Part shown: positions 9,301-19,600 of the stretch, one piece after another
How the letters are laid out: each line of letters starts with the position of its first letter
Numbering within the stretch: position 1 is the first letter of the stretch
Source of the DNA: Chengkuizengella sp. SCS-71B
GTDB lineage: Bacteria; Bacillota; Bacilli; Paenibacillales; KCTC-33759
DNA length: 64,000 nt
Assembly (NCBI RefSeq): GCF_040100845.1
Contig: NZ_JAZHSH010000001.1
Location: forward strand, 3,208,501-3,272,500
Direction of reading: 5' to 3'
Translations under genes and position numbers: made by a program
Notes under the pieces: generated by a model
Told to the model about the DNA's origin: nothing
The model's database searches: none
What the model saw: the letters and a program-made list of their open reading frames with translations, nothing else

Positions 9301-11530
9301 TCTGATGTAAAATATACATACGTTGTTGAGCAGAAGATAACGGGTAACTTTCCCTTAATTCAGTCTGAGTTATTTCTGTCATATCATTGTTTGCATCCGA
9401 TTGACTTTGAGATAAATGATGAATAAATTCAGCTAACTGCTCTATTGTTTCATTTTGAAGCAGGTCAGTTACGTTTATAGCCATTTGACTTCTTTCACTA
9501 ATTTGATTTACTATTTTTAAAGCTAAAATTGAATCCCCACCCAATTCATAAAAAGGGGCTTGGATTTGGAGCTCTTTAAAACCTAAAATTTCTCCCCAGA
9601 TTTGTGCTACCATCTGTTCAATTTCAGAGTAATTACCTGATTTTCTTCCTAATAATTTAACTTCATTTGAAAGAGTCTGATTTGCTAAAGAAAGATCTAA
9701 CCAACACCTCGTGTTGTCAAAACAATAAGTTGGTAAACTAATTTTTTTATGATGATCACCGTATAAGTGATTCCAATTTATATCTGATCCTTGTGTATAA
9801 TCTAGACATATCTTGGTTAATTCTTTTTCAGAAGGTTTAGTAGAATACATATGTTCATGATTCTCTAAGTCACATTCATTTGAAATAAATTCACTATAAT
9901 AAATTTGATTCATTTCAAATTTATCTTCATTTAATTGTTCCAATATATTTAATTTTATTTTTAGATCTTCAACATCTTTAACTAACATCGCGATTCTATA
10001 ATCATAATGACCACGACCCGTATTCACCGTATAACACAAATCATTTACGTTCACATGTTTTTGTTTGTTAAAAAATTTCTTATATTGATCAATTAACCTC
10101 TCTAAAGAAGTTTTACTTTTGGCTGAAATCGTAAATATATTTAAATCACTAAAATCTGTTTGCTCATCCATTACATTGTCTTTTGAATGAAGTTGTGCCT
10201 CCTCTAAAATAACGTGGCAGTTCGTTCCACTCATCCCAAAAGAACTGACACCAGCTCTTCGGGGGTATTCCATTTTATCCCATTTCCTTGGAGCTTTATT
10301 TATAAATACAGGTGAGGATATAAAATCTATTTGTGAGTTGGATTCTTGAAAATGCAACAAAGGTGGAATTAGAGCATGTTGAAGAGTAAGCACAGTTTTA
10401 AGTAAGCCCGCGATCCCAGCCGCATTATCTAAATGACCAATATTCGTTTTCACTGCACCAATCGCACAAAACTGTTTTTTATTTGTATACCTTTGATATG
10501 CTTTTGTGATCCCTTCTATTTCGATAGGGTCTCCTAATTTAGTTCCAGTACCATGAGCTTCAATGTACCCGATCGTTTCAGGATGAATATCAGCATCCTG
10601 CAATGCTTTTACAATCACTTCTTCTTGAGCAGATACATTGGGTGCAGTAATTCCAATAGAACTACCATCTTGATTGATAGAACTGCCTTTAATTACTGCA
10701 TAAATATGATCTCTATCGTGTTGTGCCCTACTTAATGGTTTTAACAATATTGCAATTGAACCTTCACCTGAACCTGTACCATCAGATTGTTGATCAAATG
10801 TTCTAGCTCTCCCATCAGAAGACTCTATTCCAATTTTAATATTTTTATCAAATGGAAGAATATTTACATTTACACTACCAACTAGAGCTTGATCACAATC
10901 CCCGTTTTGAATTGCTTTACAAGCAATATGAACAGCAACTAATGAAGATGAACATGCAGTATCTATACATAGTGCCGGTCCCTTAAAATCTAATAAATAT
11001 GAAATTCTACTTGCTATAATGGAGGTTAAATTGCCTGGTATCGCCATCGAAAGTGAGTCAGGTTCTGATTTTGCAATTAATTTTTTGTAGTCTGTGAAAG
11101 CATCTGCATTGTAACCTACATATACACCAGTTTTACTTCCTTTTAACTTATCTCCACCATACCCAGCATCTTCAATCGTTTTCCACGCTGTTTGCAAAAA
11201 CAACCTTTGATTTGGATTCATCAGACTCGCTTCTTTTGGAGAAATCCCAAAAAACTTATAATCAAACTTATCTATTTCATCTAAATATGCACCTGGATAA
11301 AATTCAATATCATTACTATCAATAAGAGGAAGTACATCCTCCAACCTATTTGTAGGAAAGTTTCTTACACAATCCACTCCACTTATTAAATGTTCCCAAA
11401 ACTTATCTTGATCTGGTGAAAGTGGAAGATTTGCTGAAACCCCAATAATCGCAATATCTTTTAAAGACACTTCTTCAATACCTTTATCATGCTGCACTTC
11501 ACTAGATTCTAGTAAATTTAAATCTAGCAT
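6383..11530 (-). CDS. Trans-AT hybrid PKS/NRPS: KS, ACP, C and a C-terminal FkbH-like domain
   Basis: 1715 residues. A ketosynthase occupies about 20-450, with active-site DTACSSS, HGTGTKLGDP and the NIGH motif. Residues 450-630 are a linker with no acyltransferase domain, so malonate must come from a separate AT, presumably the one encoded at 12466-13695. A carrier follows (about 635-705, ELGGDSILALKI), then a condensation domain (725-1160, HHIISDG). The C-terminal 550 residues match FkbH-type HAD proteins: an SGNH-like front part, then LDCDNTLWHGV with the two catalytic Asp of DxD and VDDSPFE. FkbH enzymes load glyceryl from 1,3-bisphosphoglycerate onto a carrier protein. No ketoreductase is present. 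The next protein begins with a free carrier, which suggests a C-FkbH-CP module split over two genes. Confidence 0.93.
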   Translation of the reverse strand: MLDLNLLESSEVQHDKGIEEVSLKDIAIIGVSANLPLSPDQDKFWEHLISGVDCVRNFPTNRLEDVLPLIDSNDIEFYPGAYLDEIDKFDYKFFGISPKEASLMNPNQRLFLQTAWKTIEDAGYGGDKLKGSKTGVYVGYNADAFTDYKKLIAKSEPDSLSMAIPGNLTSIIASRISYLLDFKGPALCIDTACSSSLVAVHIACKAIQNGDCDQALVGSVNVNILPFDKNIKIGIESSDGRARTFDQQSDGTGSGEGSIAILLKPLSRAQHDRDHIYAVIKGSSINQDGSSIGITAPNVSAQEEVIVKALQDADIHPETIGYIEAHGTGTKLGDPIEIEGITKAYQRYTNKKQFCAIGAVKTNIGHLDNAAGIAGLLKTVLTLQHALIPPLLHFQESNSQIDFISSPVFINKAPRKWDKMEYPRRAGVSSFGMSGTNCHVILEEAQLHSKDNVMDEQTDFSDLNIFTISAKSKTSLERLIDQYKKFFNKQKHVNVNDLCYTVNTGRGHYDYRIAMLVKDVEDLKIKLNILEQLNEDKFEMNQIYYSEFISNECDLENHEHMYSTKPSEKELTKICLDYTQGSDINWNHLYGDHHKKISLPTYCFDNTRCWLDLSLANQTLSNEVKLLGRKSGNYSEIEQMVAQIWGEILGFKELQIQAPFYELGGDSILALKIVNQISERSQMAINVTDLLQNETIEQLAEFIHHLSQSQSDANNDMTEITQTELRESYPLSSAQQRMYILHQIEGASLSYNMPLAMFIKGKLDEQRFEDCFQLLIQRHESLRTSFGKKDEQLIQKIHDDVNFKILFNKINKEDIPSTIKAFVQPFDISSAPLFRAGVFHINDEEHLFILDMHHIISDGASMNILVKDFILLYEGASLHNLKLQYRDYAVWQNEWLNSEQFQIMENYWMNKLSGELPTLQMPLDFDRPDQRTFDGESVHFEISKDRILNLTQFTKDHHVTLNILLFTLYSILLNKYTTQEEMIIGSLVLGRNHPDLESVIGNFINFIPIHTEVQKNSSILQFINIQKENMLEDYKHQNYPFEELVSKLKKQTERSRNVLYDTMLVFHNHIDPNILFETKEMKATRYDLDLQTSTLDLKLDIFKGKDHYDGYLEYNSNLFKRETIDLFIKHFLQLIDIYLANPNQKISDIHLFTDEEETQIEYKRTIVEEKIKTLEVAVTATFTSEPIEDYITYWAKQKDQKIEVNFAPYNQAFQQMLNEDSLISKNRGFNVLLVRFEDWLRDDHDDDEKRCHKLDQLYEQFSSTLRNKLKEVPYLVGIFPVSTHLNLSHKLTNHIQKLNEKWETELNKMSQVHLIDFKNMDVHYGVDQIFDPVTDKKGHLPFTEEYFAAVGTQITRKMLAKSNKYKVIVLDCDNTLWHGVCGEDGVHGIRINEPFQELQKFMLSKKEEGFLLAISSKNNEEDVWEVFDKNPAMILKKEHFVHWKINWNSKSENIKQIAKDLNLGLDSFIFVDDSPFEIEEVSTRCPEVYSLQLPEITKEIPFLLYHTWTFDTFQITQEDKKRTEMYLNEKERKNLQQTILSEEDFLDSLQLKMNLREIQKTDLERASQLTKRTNQFNLTTIRRSEEEITEMAKTDGVNCWVVEVSDRFGDYGTVGFLVTHIKGSTLLIETFLLSCRVLGRGIEHAVMSALKPFCYENNIKTLEAAYKPTLKNKPILEYLQQSDWQIMNEKGQSHQFSLKVSNLPDSIEYIKLVLQ

Positions 11531-11576
11531 GTAAGTTCCCTCCTGATTAAAAAAGATTATGGTTGATGTTCAATCT

Positions 11577-12425
11577 TTATGATTGTATGGACTGTGTTAT
11601 ATCTGCATGATTTTCTCTAGCTAGAGCCGATTGTCTTTGTTTATACAGAATAACCATTGTAGCAATGAATGCAACTGAACTAACTAAAAGTAAAATGTTT
11701 GAAAGCAACCCATACCCATAACTCATTTCTCTTAATATGAAATAAGTCATAAACAAACTAAATTCAACAGAAATTGTTGCCCATATTGATTCATACCAGA
11801 TATAAACCAAGTTAAAGATAATAGCGCCTAACATTCCATAGATCGTCAACATGATATCCCATTGAAAAAATAAATAACCATAAATTAACCCCGTAATTAA
11901 AAATGCCAAAGGCAACCAAAGGGCATTGCGTAATTGATTAAAAATCATTCCTCTAAAAAATATTTCTTTGTAAACAGAGTGTAATGCTATAAATAAAACA
12001 ACAAACACAAAATTACCTGTAAGTAAAAAACTAAACAATCCTTCAAACTGTGTATATGAATCTCTGATAACAGGTATTTGGATAATAGACATTATCCATG
12101 CCCCCATGCAAACACCTAATAATAAACTTAATGCAACTGTTCTCTTTTGAATTTTGACAAATTGGCTTAATTTAAATAAGCTTTTTTTATGTATAAGATA
12201 AAGAACTAAAAAATAAACAGGCAATGCTATAAGATCATGAAGGGTTAAAAAAGAAGGACCCAGATTGTCTACAAAAAATGGATGTACATTTTGAAAATCA
12301 ACAATATCTAAAAATAAAACTTCAGTGCTAAAAATAACGATAAAATATGTTGCTAGATATACAGATACCAAGACAATCATTTTTAAAATTTTTTTTACAT
12401 CTATTCCGTTTTTTCCTTTAATCAT
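11577..12425 (-). CDS. CPBP-family-like integral membrane protein, degenerate active site
   Basis: 282 residues with about seven to eight hydrophobic segments. The stretch KEIFFRGMIFNQL near residue 155 is the position of the EExxxR motif of CPBP (Abi) intramembrane proteases, but the first Glu is Lys. The later FxxxH and HxxxN-type motifs are not recognisable (GLIYGYLFF has no His). It is probably a catalytically dead relative acting as a membrane scaffold or self-protection protein, but this is inference. It sits between the acyltransferase gene and the KS gene on the same strand with short gaps, so it is almost certainly co-transcribed with the biosynthetic genes. Start ATG with AAAGGA 10 bases upstream. 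Confidence 0.7.
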   Translation of the reverse strand: MIKGKNGIDVKKILKMIVLVSVYLATYFIVIFSTEVLFLDIVDFQNVHPFFVDNLGPSFLTLHDLIALPVYFLVLYLIHKKSLFKLSQFVKIQKRTVALSLLLGVCMGAWIMSIIQIPVIRDSYTQFEGLFSFLLTGNFVFVVLFIALHSVYKEIFFRGMIFNQLRNALWLPLAFLITGLIYGYLFFQWDIMLTIYGMLGAIIFNLVYIWYESIWATISVEFSLFMTYFILREMSYGYGLLSNILLLVSSVAFIATMVILYKQRQSALARENHADITQSIQS

Positions 12426-12465
12426 ATTTTAATCATCCTTTCAAATGTGCGTCTTTAGTAGCTTT

Positions 12466-13695
12466 CTATACTATGATTTCTTCTCTCTTTAATTTATTTA
12501 TAATATGATCTTGTTCTTCTTTACTCACTCTTTTTGTTTCTAATATTTGTTTCAATAAATTAAATGCTCGTGTCAATTGCTCTTCATCCAAACCACCCTT
12601 CTGATCTTTCCACTGTTGTTGCAGCTTTTGGAGTTTTCTATACGGCTGAATCACACCTTTCTCATAATCGTTTGAATCCCAATTATGATTTGGTGTAGTG
12701 ATAGCAGCAGTCAAACACTGAGTAATAAGATTCATATCCGTCTGCTGTTGATTTGTTGATGAATATATCATCTTTAATTCCTCTCTATCATTTGCCACAT
12801 CGAAGGAAAAAGATTTCATCATAGGCTCAATCCGTTTAATAAGATTTTTCAAAACAGATCTTGGACCTAATTCTATCGTTGTTGTGACCCCTTCGTCATA
12901 CATATATTTCATAGATTCAAACCATCTCACTGGTTTAATCATCTGAGACACCAAGCTTAACTTTACTTCATCTAAGTCCTCAACATGAGGTAGTCCAGTT
13001 ACATTAGATACAACAGGTATTTTAAATTTTTGAAAAGAATATTTATTTAAATGATCTTGGAATTGTTCTGAAGCTTTGGTCATTAACTGATGATGAAAAG
13101 GGCCACTTACTTTTAAAGAGGTGACATTCCCTCCTTCTTGAGCACATTTCTCTGCTACACGTTTTACTTCATAGGAATGTCCTGTTAAAACTAATTCTTT
13201 TTCTGCATTGTAACAAGCAATAGATACTGTACCATTACCATCTGTCATTTGCTCAATACATTGCTCTACTGTTTGTGCCGATAGTTTTGATACTGCTGTC
13301 ATCGCACCTATACTTTGTTCCGTTTCTTGCTGCATTAATTCTCCTCTCGTCTTGACCAGCTTTAACGCGTCTGAAAACGTAAGTATTCCAGAGCAAGTCA
13401 AAGCTGAAAATTCTCCTAAGCTATGACCTGCTAACATGTATGGAGTGAGACCCAACTCAAATTCAATCACTTTAAAATAAGCAATACTTGCAGTTAACAA
13501 AGCAAGTTGTGCATTTTTTGTTTTTGTTAATTCTTCTAAAGGACCTTCATAACATAAAGATTGAAGATCCATCTTTAAAACATCATTCGCTTCTTCAAAA
13601 ACCTCCTTTGCTATCGAATAATGATTCACTATTTCCTTTGACATTCCAACATATTGAGAACCTTGACCAGGAAAAAGAAAAGCGATTCTTTCCAT
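12466..13695 (-). CDS. Stand-alone malonyl-CoA acyltransferase, FenF/ItuD-like (trans-AT)
   Basis: 409 residues. The first 300 are a FabD-type acyltransferase: FPGQGSQYVGM at the N-terminus, the nucleophile in AGHSLGEFSAL, and SGPFHHQLM, where the family has its catalytic His. The F-H signature fits malonyl rather than methylmalonyl. A C-terminal extension of about 110 Gln/Lys-rich residues follows, as in the free acyltransferases of iturin/mycosubtilin clusters (FenF, ItuD). Its start codon overlaps the stop of the FAAL-NRPS gene by one base (TAATG), indicating translational coupling. It should supply malonyl to the AT-less KS module in trans. Confidence 0.92.
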   Translation of the reverse strand: MERIAFLFPGQGSQYVGMSKEIVNHYSIAKEVFEEANDVLKMDLQSLCYEGPLEELTKTKNAQLALLTASIAYFKVIEFELGLTPYMLAGHSLGEFSALTCSGILTFSDALKLVKTRGELMQQETEQSIGAMTAVSKLSAQTVEQCIEQMTDGNGTVSIACYNAEKELVLTGHSYEVKRVAEKCAQEGGNVTSLKVSGPFHHQLMTKASEQFQDHLNKYSFQKFKIPVVSNVTGLPHVEDLDEVKLSLVSQMIKPVRWFESMKYMYDEGVTTTIELGPRSVLKNLIKRIEPMMKSFSFDVANDREELKMIYSSTNQQQTDMNLITQCLTAAITTPNHNWDSNDYEKGVIQPYRKLQKLQQQWKDQKGGLDEEQLTRAFNLLKQILETKRVSKEEQDHIINKLKREEIIV

Positions 13696-16600
13696 TACTC
13701 TTCCTCCTCTTTTGTTGCAGATACTTGATATTCTGAAGCATATTGATCCACTATTATAGTTGACAACTGTTTAAAACCTTGAAGAAATTCCTTCATCTTA
13801 TTGTTTGAAATCTTTCTACCATTAAATTCAGAAATAAGCATAAGTTCTGAACCTATTTCTAAAAATCCTAATGAAATATGAAACAGATTTACAATTTCCG
13901 TATCTAATGAAGTCTTTCTGTTATGAATAAACAAAGGTAATATATTATATTTTTGATGATTTATTTGTGCTTGTTTTAAATCATTCAATGTGTAGGACTG
14001 ATTTGAATTTGTTTCCTGTATCTTTGCTTTTAGATAAGGTGGAATTTCTATGAAGTGTGTAAATTGTTCTAAATTTAGTTCTAATGCCATATACATATCA
14101 TCGCTAATTAAAACCTGAATTGGAATTTGTTTGTTTTTAGTAATTTGAGCAAATAAATATCCATATAAGGCGAGTAAAATATAACTTAATTCCACATTTA
14201 GTTGCTGACTCATATCTTTAAAAATTTGAAGTTGCTCTTCCTCTAACTTAAATGAGTAGGATCGAACGGCCTGTTGTGATGTGCTTTCAAAATAAGTTTC
14301 TGGTAAACGTACAAATTGAATCGGCAACTCATTTTTGTTTATACTTTTACTTTGAATAAATTCCGACAATTTATAAATAGTAGGATGCGAGAATAAATCT
14401 GTCACTTTTATAAGCTGCGGCCAATGTTCTTCCAATTTAGAATGCACTCTTATCAGAAGTAATGAATTCCCTCCTACTTCAAAGAAATTATCGTAAAGCC
14501 CAATCATGTCATGACCAATCGTTTCACTCCAAATATGAAGTAATTTTTTCTGTATTTCATTTGTTGGCGGAACTGTATTTAAATTTTCCCTATCTGTGAT
14601 GATTGGCTCAGGAAGTGCTTTTCGATCCACTTTACCATTAGAAGTTAAAGGTATTTTATCTAACTTCATGAAATAAGCTGGAATCATATAATCTGGTAAT
14701 GTTTTTAACAAAAGTTCTCTTATGTCACTCACTGAAAACTTTTGTTCAGAAACGTAATAAGCACACAAATATAGATCTCCCGCTGTACTTTTTCTATCTA
14801 CTACTACCGCCTGTTGAATATCAACAATGTCTAATAACTGGGTTTCAATTTCGCCAAGTTCAATGCGGTATCCCCTTATTTTCACCTGTTGATCCATTCT
14901 GCCTAAATATTCAATTTGTCCGTCCTCATTCCATTTTGCTAAGTCACCTGTTTTATACATCCACTGACCCACTGCAAATGGGTCTGGAACAAATTTATCC
15001 GCTGTTAACTCTTCTTGATTTAAATAACCTGTTGCCAAACCTTCACCACTTATACATAACTCTCCGCTTACACCAATCGGTTGCAATTGTAGTGATTCAT
15101 TCACAACATATAACTTCGTATTATCAATTGGTTTTCCAATTGGTACACTCTGTTCTCCATGAAAAGGAGTACATTCATAGTAAGAAACATCCACTGTAGC
15201 TTCTGTAGGACCGTATAAATTAATTAAATTTGTATTGTTTGTTTTGAACAAAGTATCGTTAAACTGTTCAACCTGTTTCAACTGTAAAGCTTCGCCACTT
15301 GTAAATACTTGTTTTAAACTTTTTAATTTAGATTCAATAGATTTACCTGATACATACTCAAAAAATACTTGTAACATCGATGGAACAAAGTGCATGGTTG
15401 TAATTTTATGCTTTTCAATGGCATCAATCATCATTTGTGGATTCTTCTCTCCTTCAGGTTCAAGCAGGTGAACCTGAGCTCCTGTCCAACTCCACCAAAA
15501 CAACTCCCATACAGATACATCAAATGTATAAGGTGTTTTTTGCATAATGACATCAGATACGTGTAAAGGATAATTATTCTGCATCCAAGTAATTCGATTT
15601 ACAACGGAGTGATGTTTGATCATTACACCTTTTGGCTTCCCTGTTGAACCCGATGTATAAATAATATAAGCCAAATCTTCAGAACTGCTAATATCTTCTA
15701 TACTATTCGTTTCAGTGATGTAATTTTTAGAATCATTTAAAACGATGATTTCTCCTTCAAATGAAATATTTCCTTTGAACTCATTTTGTGTTAAAACAAG
15801 TTTACATTCACTATCCTTTAACATGAATGTTATCCGTTCTTGTGGAAACTGGGGTGATATTGGCAAATATGCCCCACCGGCTTTTAATATCGCTAAAATT
15901 CCTATGATCATTTCAGGAGAACGCTCTACCATAATAGAGACAATTGTATTATTCGTTACTCCCTTTTCCCTCAGTTGTATAGCTAACTGATTGACCTTAT
16001 TGTTTAATGTCTGATAAGTCATCTTTTCATCTTTATATGTCAAAGCAACATGATTTGGCGTTCTAGCAACTTGTTCTTCAAATAATTTATGGATGGTTTT
16101 ATGTTTTGGATACTCACGTTCTGTATTATTAAATTGATATAGTATCTTTTTCTTTTCTTCATTTGACATAAAATCCATATCACGAATTTGAATATTTGAT
16201 TGTTCTGTAACTATATAAATCAACTGTTTAAAATGATGGGCAAGTCTTTCAATTTTGGATTTATGAAATAAATCCACATTAAATTCAAAGTTTAAAGTCA
16301 TCCCTTGCTCTTCTTCAATAGCTTCAAGCGTCAAATCAAATTTAGAATGCTGATGATTTATTGGAAGTTGTTCACATAATAAATCATCAAACTTAACCGA
16401 AGGAGTACCCATATTTTGTAGAACAAACATGACATCAAATATTGGGTTCCGACTTAAATCACGTTTCACATTTAATTTTTCTACTAAAGCCTCAAATGGA
16501 ACATCTTGATTTTCGAAAGCTTGAAGTGCATTGCGATTCACTTTTTGTAAAAATTGTTTAAATGTATAGCTTTCTTTCGGTTCATTTCTCATCGCTAATG

Positions 16601-19600
16601 TATTAACAAACATACCGATTAAATCTTTTAAGTCTGAATGTGTCCTACCTGTAATTGGACTTCCTACAATAATATCTTCCTGTTTTGTGTACTTTGCTAA
16701 CAAAATATTGAAAACAGCTAACATTACAACATAAACTGTTGTCTCATGTTCCAAAGCTAAATTTTTAATTGATGATAACAATTGGCTGTCTAATTTAGCC
16801 TCGTACTTATCCCCCTTGCCGCTGCGAACAGGAGGTCTTATAAAGTCAGTTGGCAATTGCAATACAGGAAGTTCTCCAGATAAACTATTGTTCCAAAACT
16901 TCTCTTGTTTTTCATATTTATCAGTTGTGAGAAACTCCGTTTGCCATTCCACATAATCCTTATATTGAATTTTCAAAGGTGATAAATCAAACCCCTGATA
17001 AATTTGCATAAATTCTTTCGTTAAATTCACCATGGATAATCCATCAGAGACAATATGATGCATGTCAAATACTAGTATATTTTTTTCTTTTCCTTGTTTT
17101 ACTAACCCTACTCTTAATAAAGGTGCTGAACTTAAATCAAAAGGTTTCATAAAATCGACCATCATCTGGTTGATGTTATCGTATGTCTGATCTAACTTTT
17201 CTAATTGAAAAGTCACTTTAGGGTGAATAAACTGTACTGCTTCTCCGTCTAGTAATTTAAAAGATGTACGTAATACCTCATGTCGATTTAATATCTTTTG
17301 AAAAGTATCTTGAACTAATTTTTCATTTAGTTTACCCGTGATTTCCATTGCAGCTGGCAGATGATAGGTTAAATTATCCCCTTCAATTTGCTGAAGAATA
17401 AACAACCTTTTTTGAGCTGATGACAAAGAGTAATGTTCACTATTCACAGAGTTTTTAATTGTGACATGCTTGCTAATCTTAGCTGTTTCAATATACTTGG
17501 CTATATCCCTTATCTTTGGTGATGAGAAAATTTCACTTAAAGGAATCTCAACATTAAATTGTTCATGAATTTGTGTAGCTAACATCGTAGCTTTAAAAGA
17601 GTGCCCTCCAAGTTCAAAGAAATCATCTTCAACACCTATGCGATTTATATTTAATACTTCCTGCCACAAACCTACTAGTTTTTCTTCAATCTCATTGGTT
17701 GGAGCAACATAGTTATCTGAATACACTTCCACAATTTTGTCCCGACTCTGTAGTTCAATTCGATTTATTTTCCCATTTGATGTTAACGGCATTTCTTCCA
17801 AAGCCGCAAAACGAGCTGGAATCATATAATCAGGAAGGCTACGTTTTAAAAATGCTCTTATTTGAGCAACATCAAATGAATCTTGACTTACAATATAAGC
17901 CACTAAAAATGAATCACCTTGTAGATCTTCTTTCACTAGAACAACAGCTTCATCTATATCCTGATGTTCTAATAAACATGCCTCAATTTCACCAAGTTCA
18001 ATTCGATAACCTCTTATTTTCACTTGATGATCTAATCTACCTAAATACTCAATATTTCCATCAGGCAACCATCTTGCTAAATCACCCGTTTTATACATAC
18101 GCTGTCCGAATTTGAATGGATTTGGAACAAACTTTTCCTTCGTCTGTTCTTCTTTATTGATATAACCTCTAGCTAAACCGTCTCCAGAGATACACAATTC
18201 TCCAGCAATTCCAATAGGTTGTAACTGATGATGTTTATTAACAATCCATAGCTGTGTATTATCAATTGGCTTACCTATTGGGATCACATTTCTATTTTCA
18301 AGTGGTGTACAAGAAAAGTAGGATACATCCACTGTAGCTTCTGTTGGACCGTATAAATTAATAAGTTCCGCATTGTTTTTTGGAGTAATAAAATCATTAA
18401 ACTTCGTCACATGATGAAGATGCAGTGCTTCGCCGCTTGTAAATACTTTTTTCAAAGGTTGAAGGCTATCCCATTGATTTGTTTGAGTCAAATGATCTAG
18501 AAAAGTTTGCAGCATTGAAGGAACAAAATGCATCGTAGTAATATTCTGCTTGTCTATTACCTCAACGATATGAGCAGGGTCTTTTTCTCCTCCAGGTTCT
18601 AACAAAACTAATTTCGCTCCTACAAAACTCCACCAAAAAAGCTCCCATACAGATACGTCAAATGAAATCGGTGTTTTTTGCAAAATAATATCTTGTTCAT
18701 TTAATGAATACGTCTTTTGCATCCACATGATCCTGTTGACAACGGAATAATGTTCTACCATAACCCCTTTAGGTTTGCCAGTAGATCCAGAGGTATAAAT
18801 GACATAAGCTAGATTGTTATACTCACTTGTTTTATGCAACGCAGAAACATCACCTGCGTAATATTGACTATCCTCTACATCCATTATTTTTCCGTGAAAA
18901 CTAATGGAATTGATCCATTTTTGTTGAGTTAATATCATTTGGACCTGACTGTCTTCCAACATATATCGAATTCGTTCTCTTGGTAAGTCAGGGGCAATAG
19001 GCAGATATGCTCCTCCTGCTTTTAAAATAGCAAACATACTAATAATCATTTCCAACGAACGTTCTGCCATTACTGCAATCACATGATCTGACTGTACTCC
19101 ATAACTCAATAAAGTTTTTGCTAGCTGATTCGATTTTTCATCCAATTCACGATATGTTAATTTCCTATTTTTATATTGTATAGCGATATTGTCAGGGGTC
19201 TTATTTGCTTGTTCAACAAATAAATCTACCACTGTTTTATTATTTTCGTAAGGTGACGATGTTTGGTTAAAAACATCAATTATTTTTAAATTTTCCTCTT
19301 TTGAGAGTATATTTATTTCTTTAATTTTTAGTTTTGGTTCGTTTATTAAAGACTTTATTATGTTTTGGTAATGCTCAGTAAATCTGACCATCGTTTCTCT
19401 TATAAAGAGATTGCAATTATATTCCAAAACACATTTTAATCTTCCATCCTCTTCTGGAAAAATATCCAACTTAAAATCCAACTTTGATGTATTTGTATGT
19501 AATTCGTATTGTGTAAATTTCAAATCGTCTGTCTCTAGGGTATAGTTAGTTTCCAGTTGATTATGAAAAATAAGCATTGTATCAAAAAATGGATTTCGTG

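Noticed and set aside
14699-15199. Long plus-strand open frames inside the NRPS genes (also 17699-18115 and others)
   Set aside because: They are antisense shadows of conserved A-domain coding sequence; no ribosome sites and no family resemblance.
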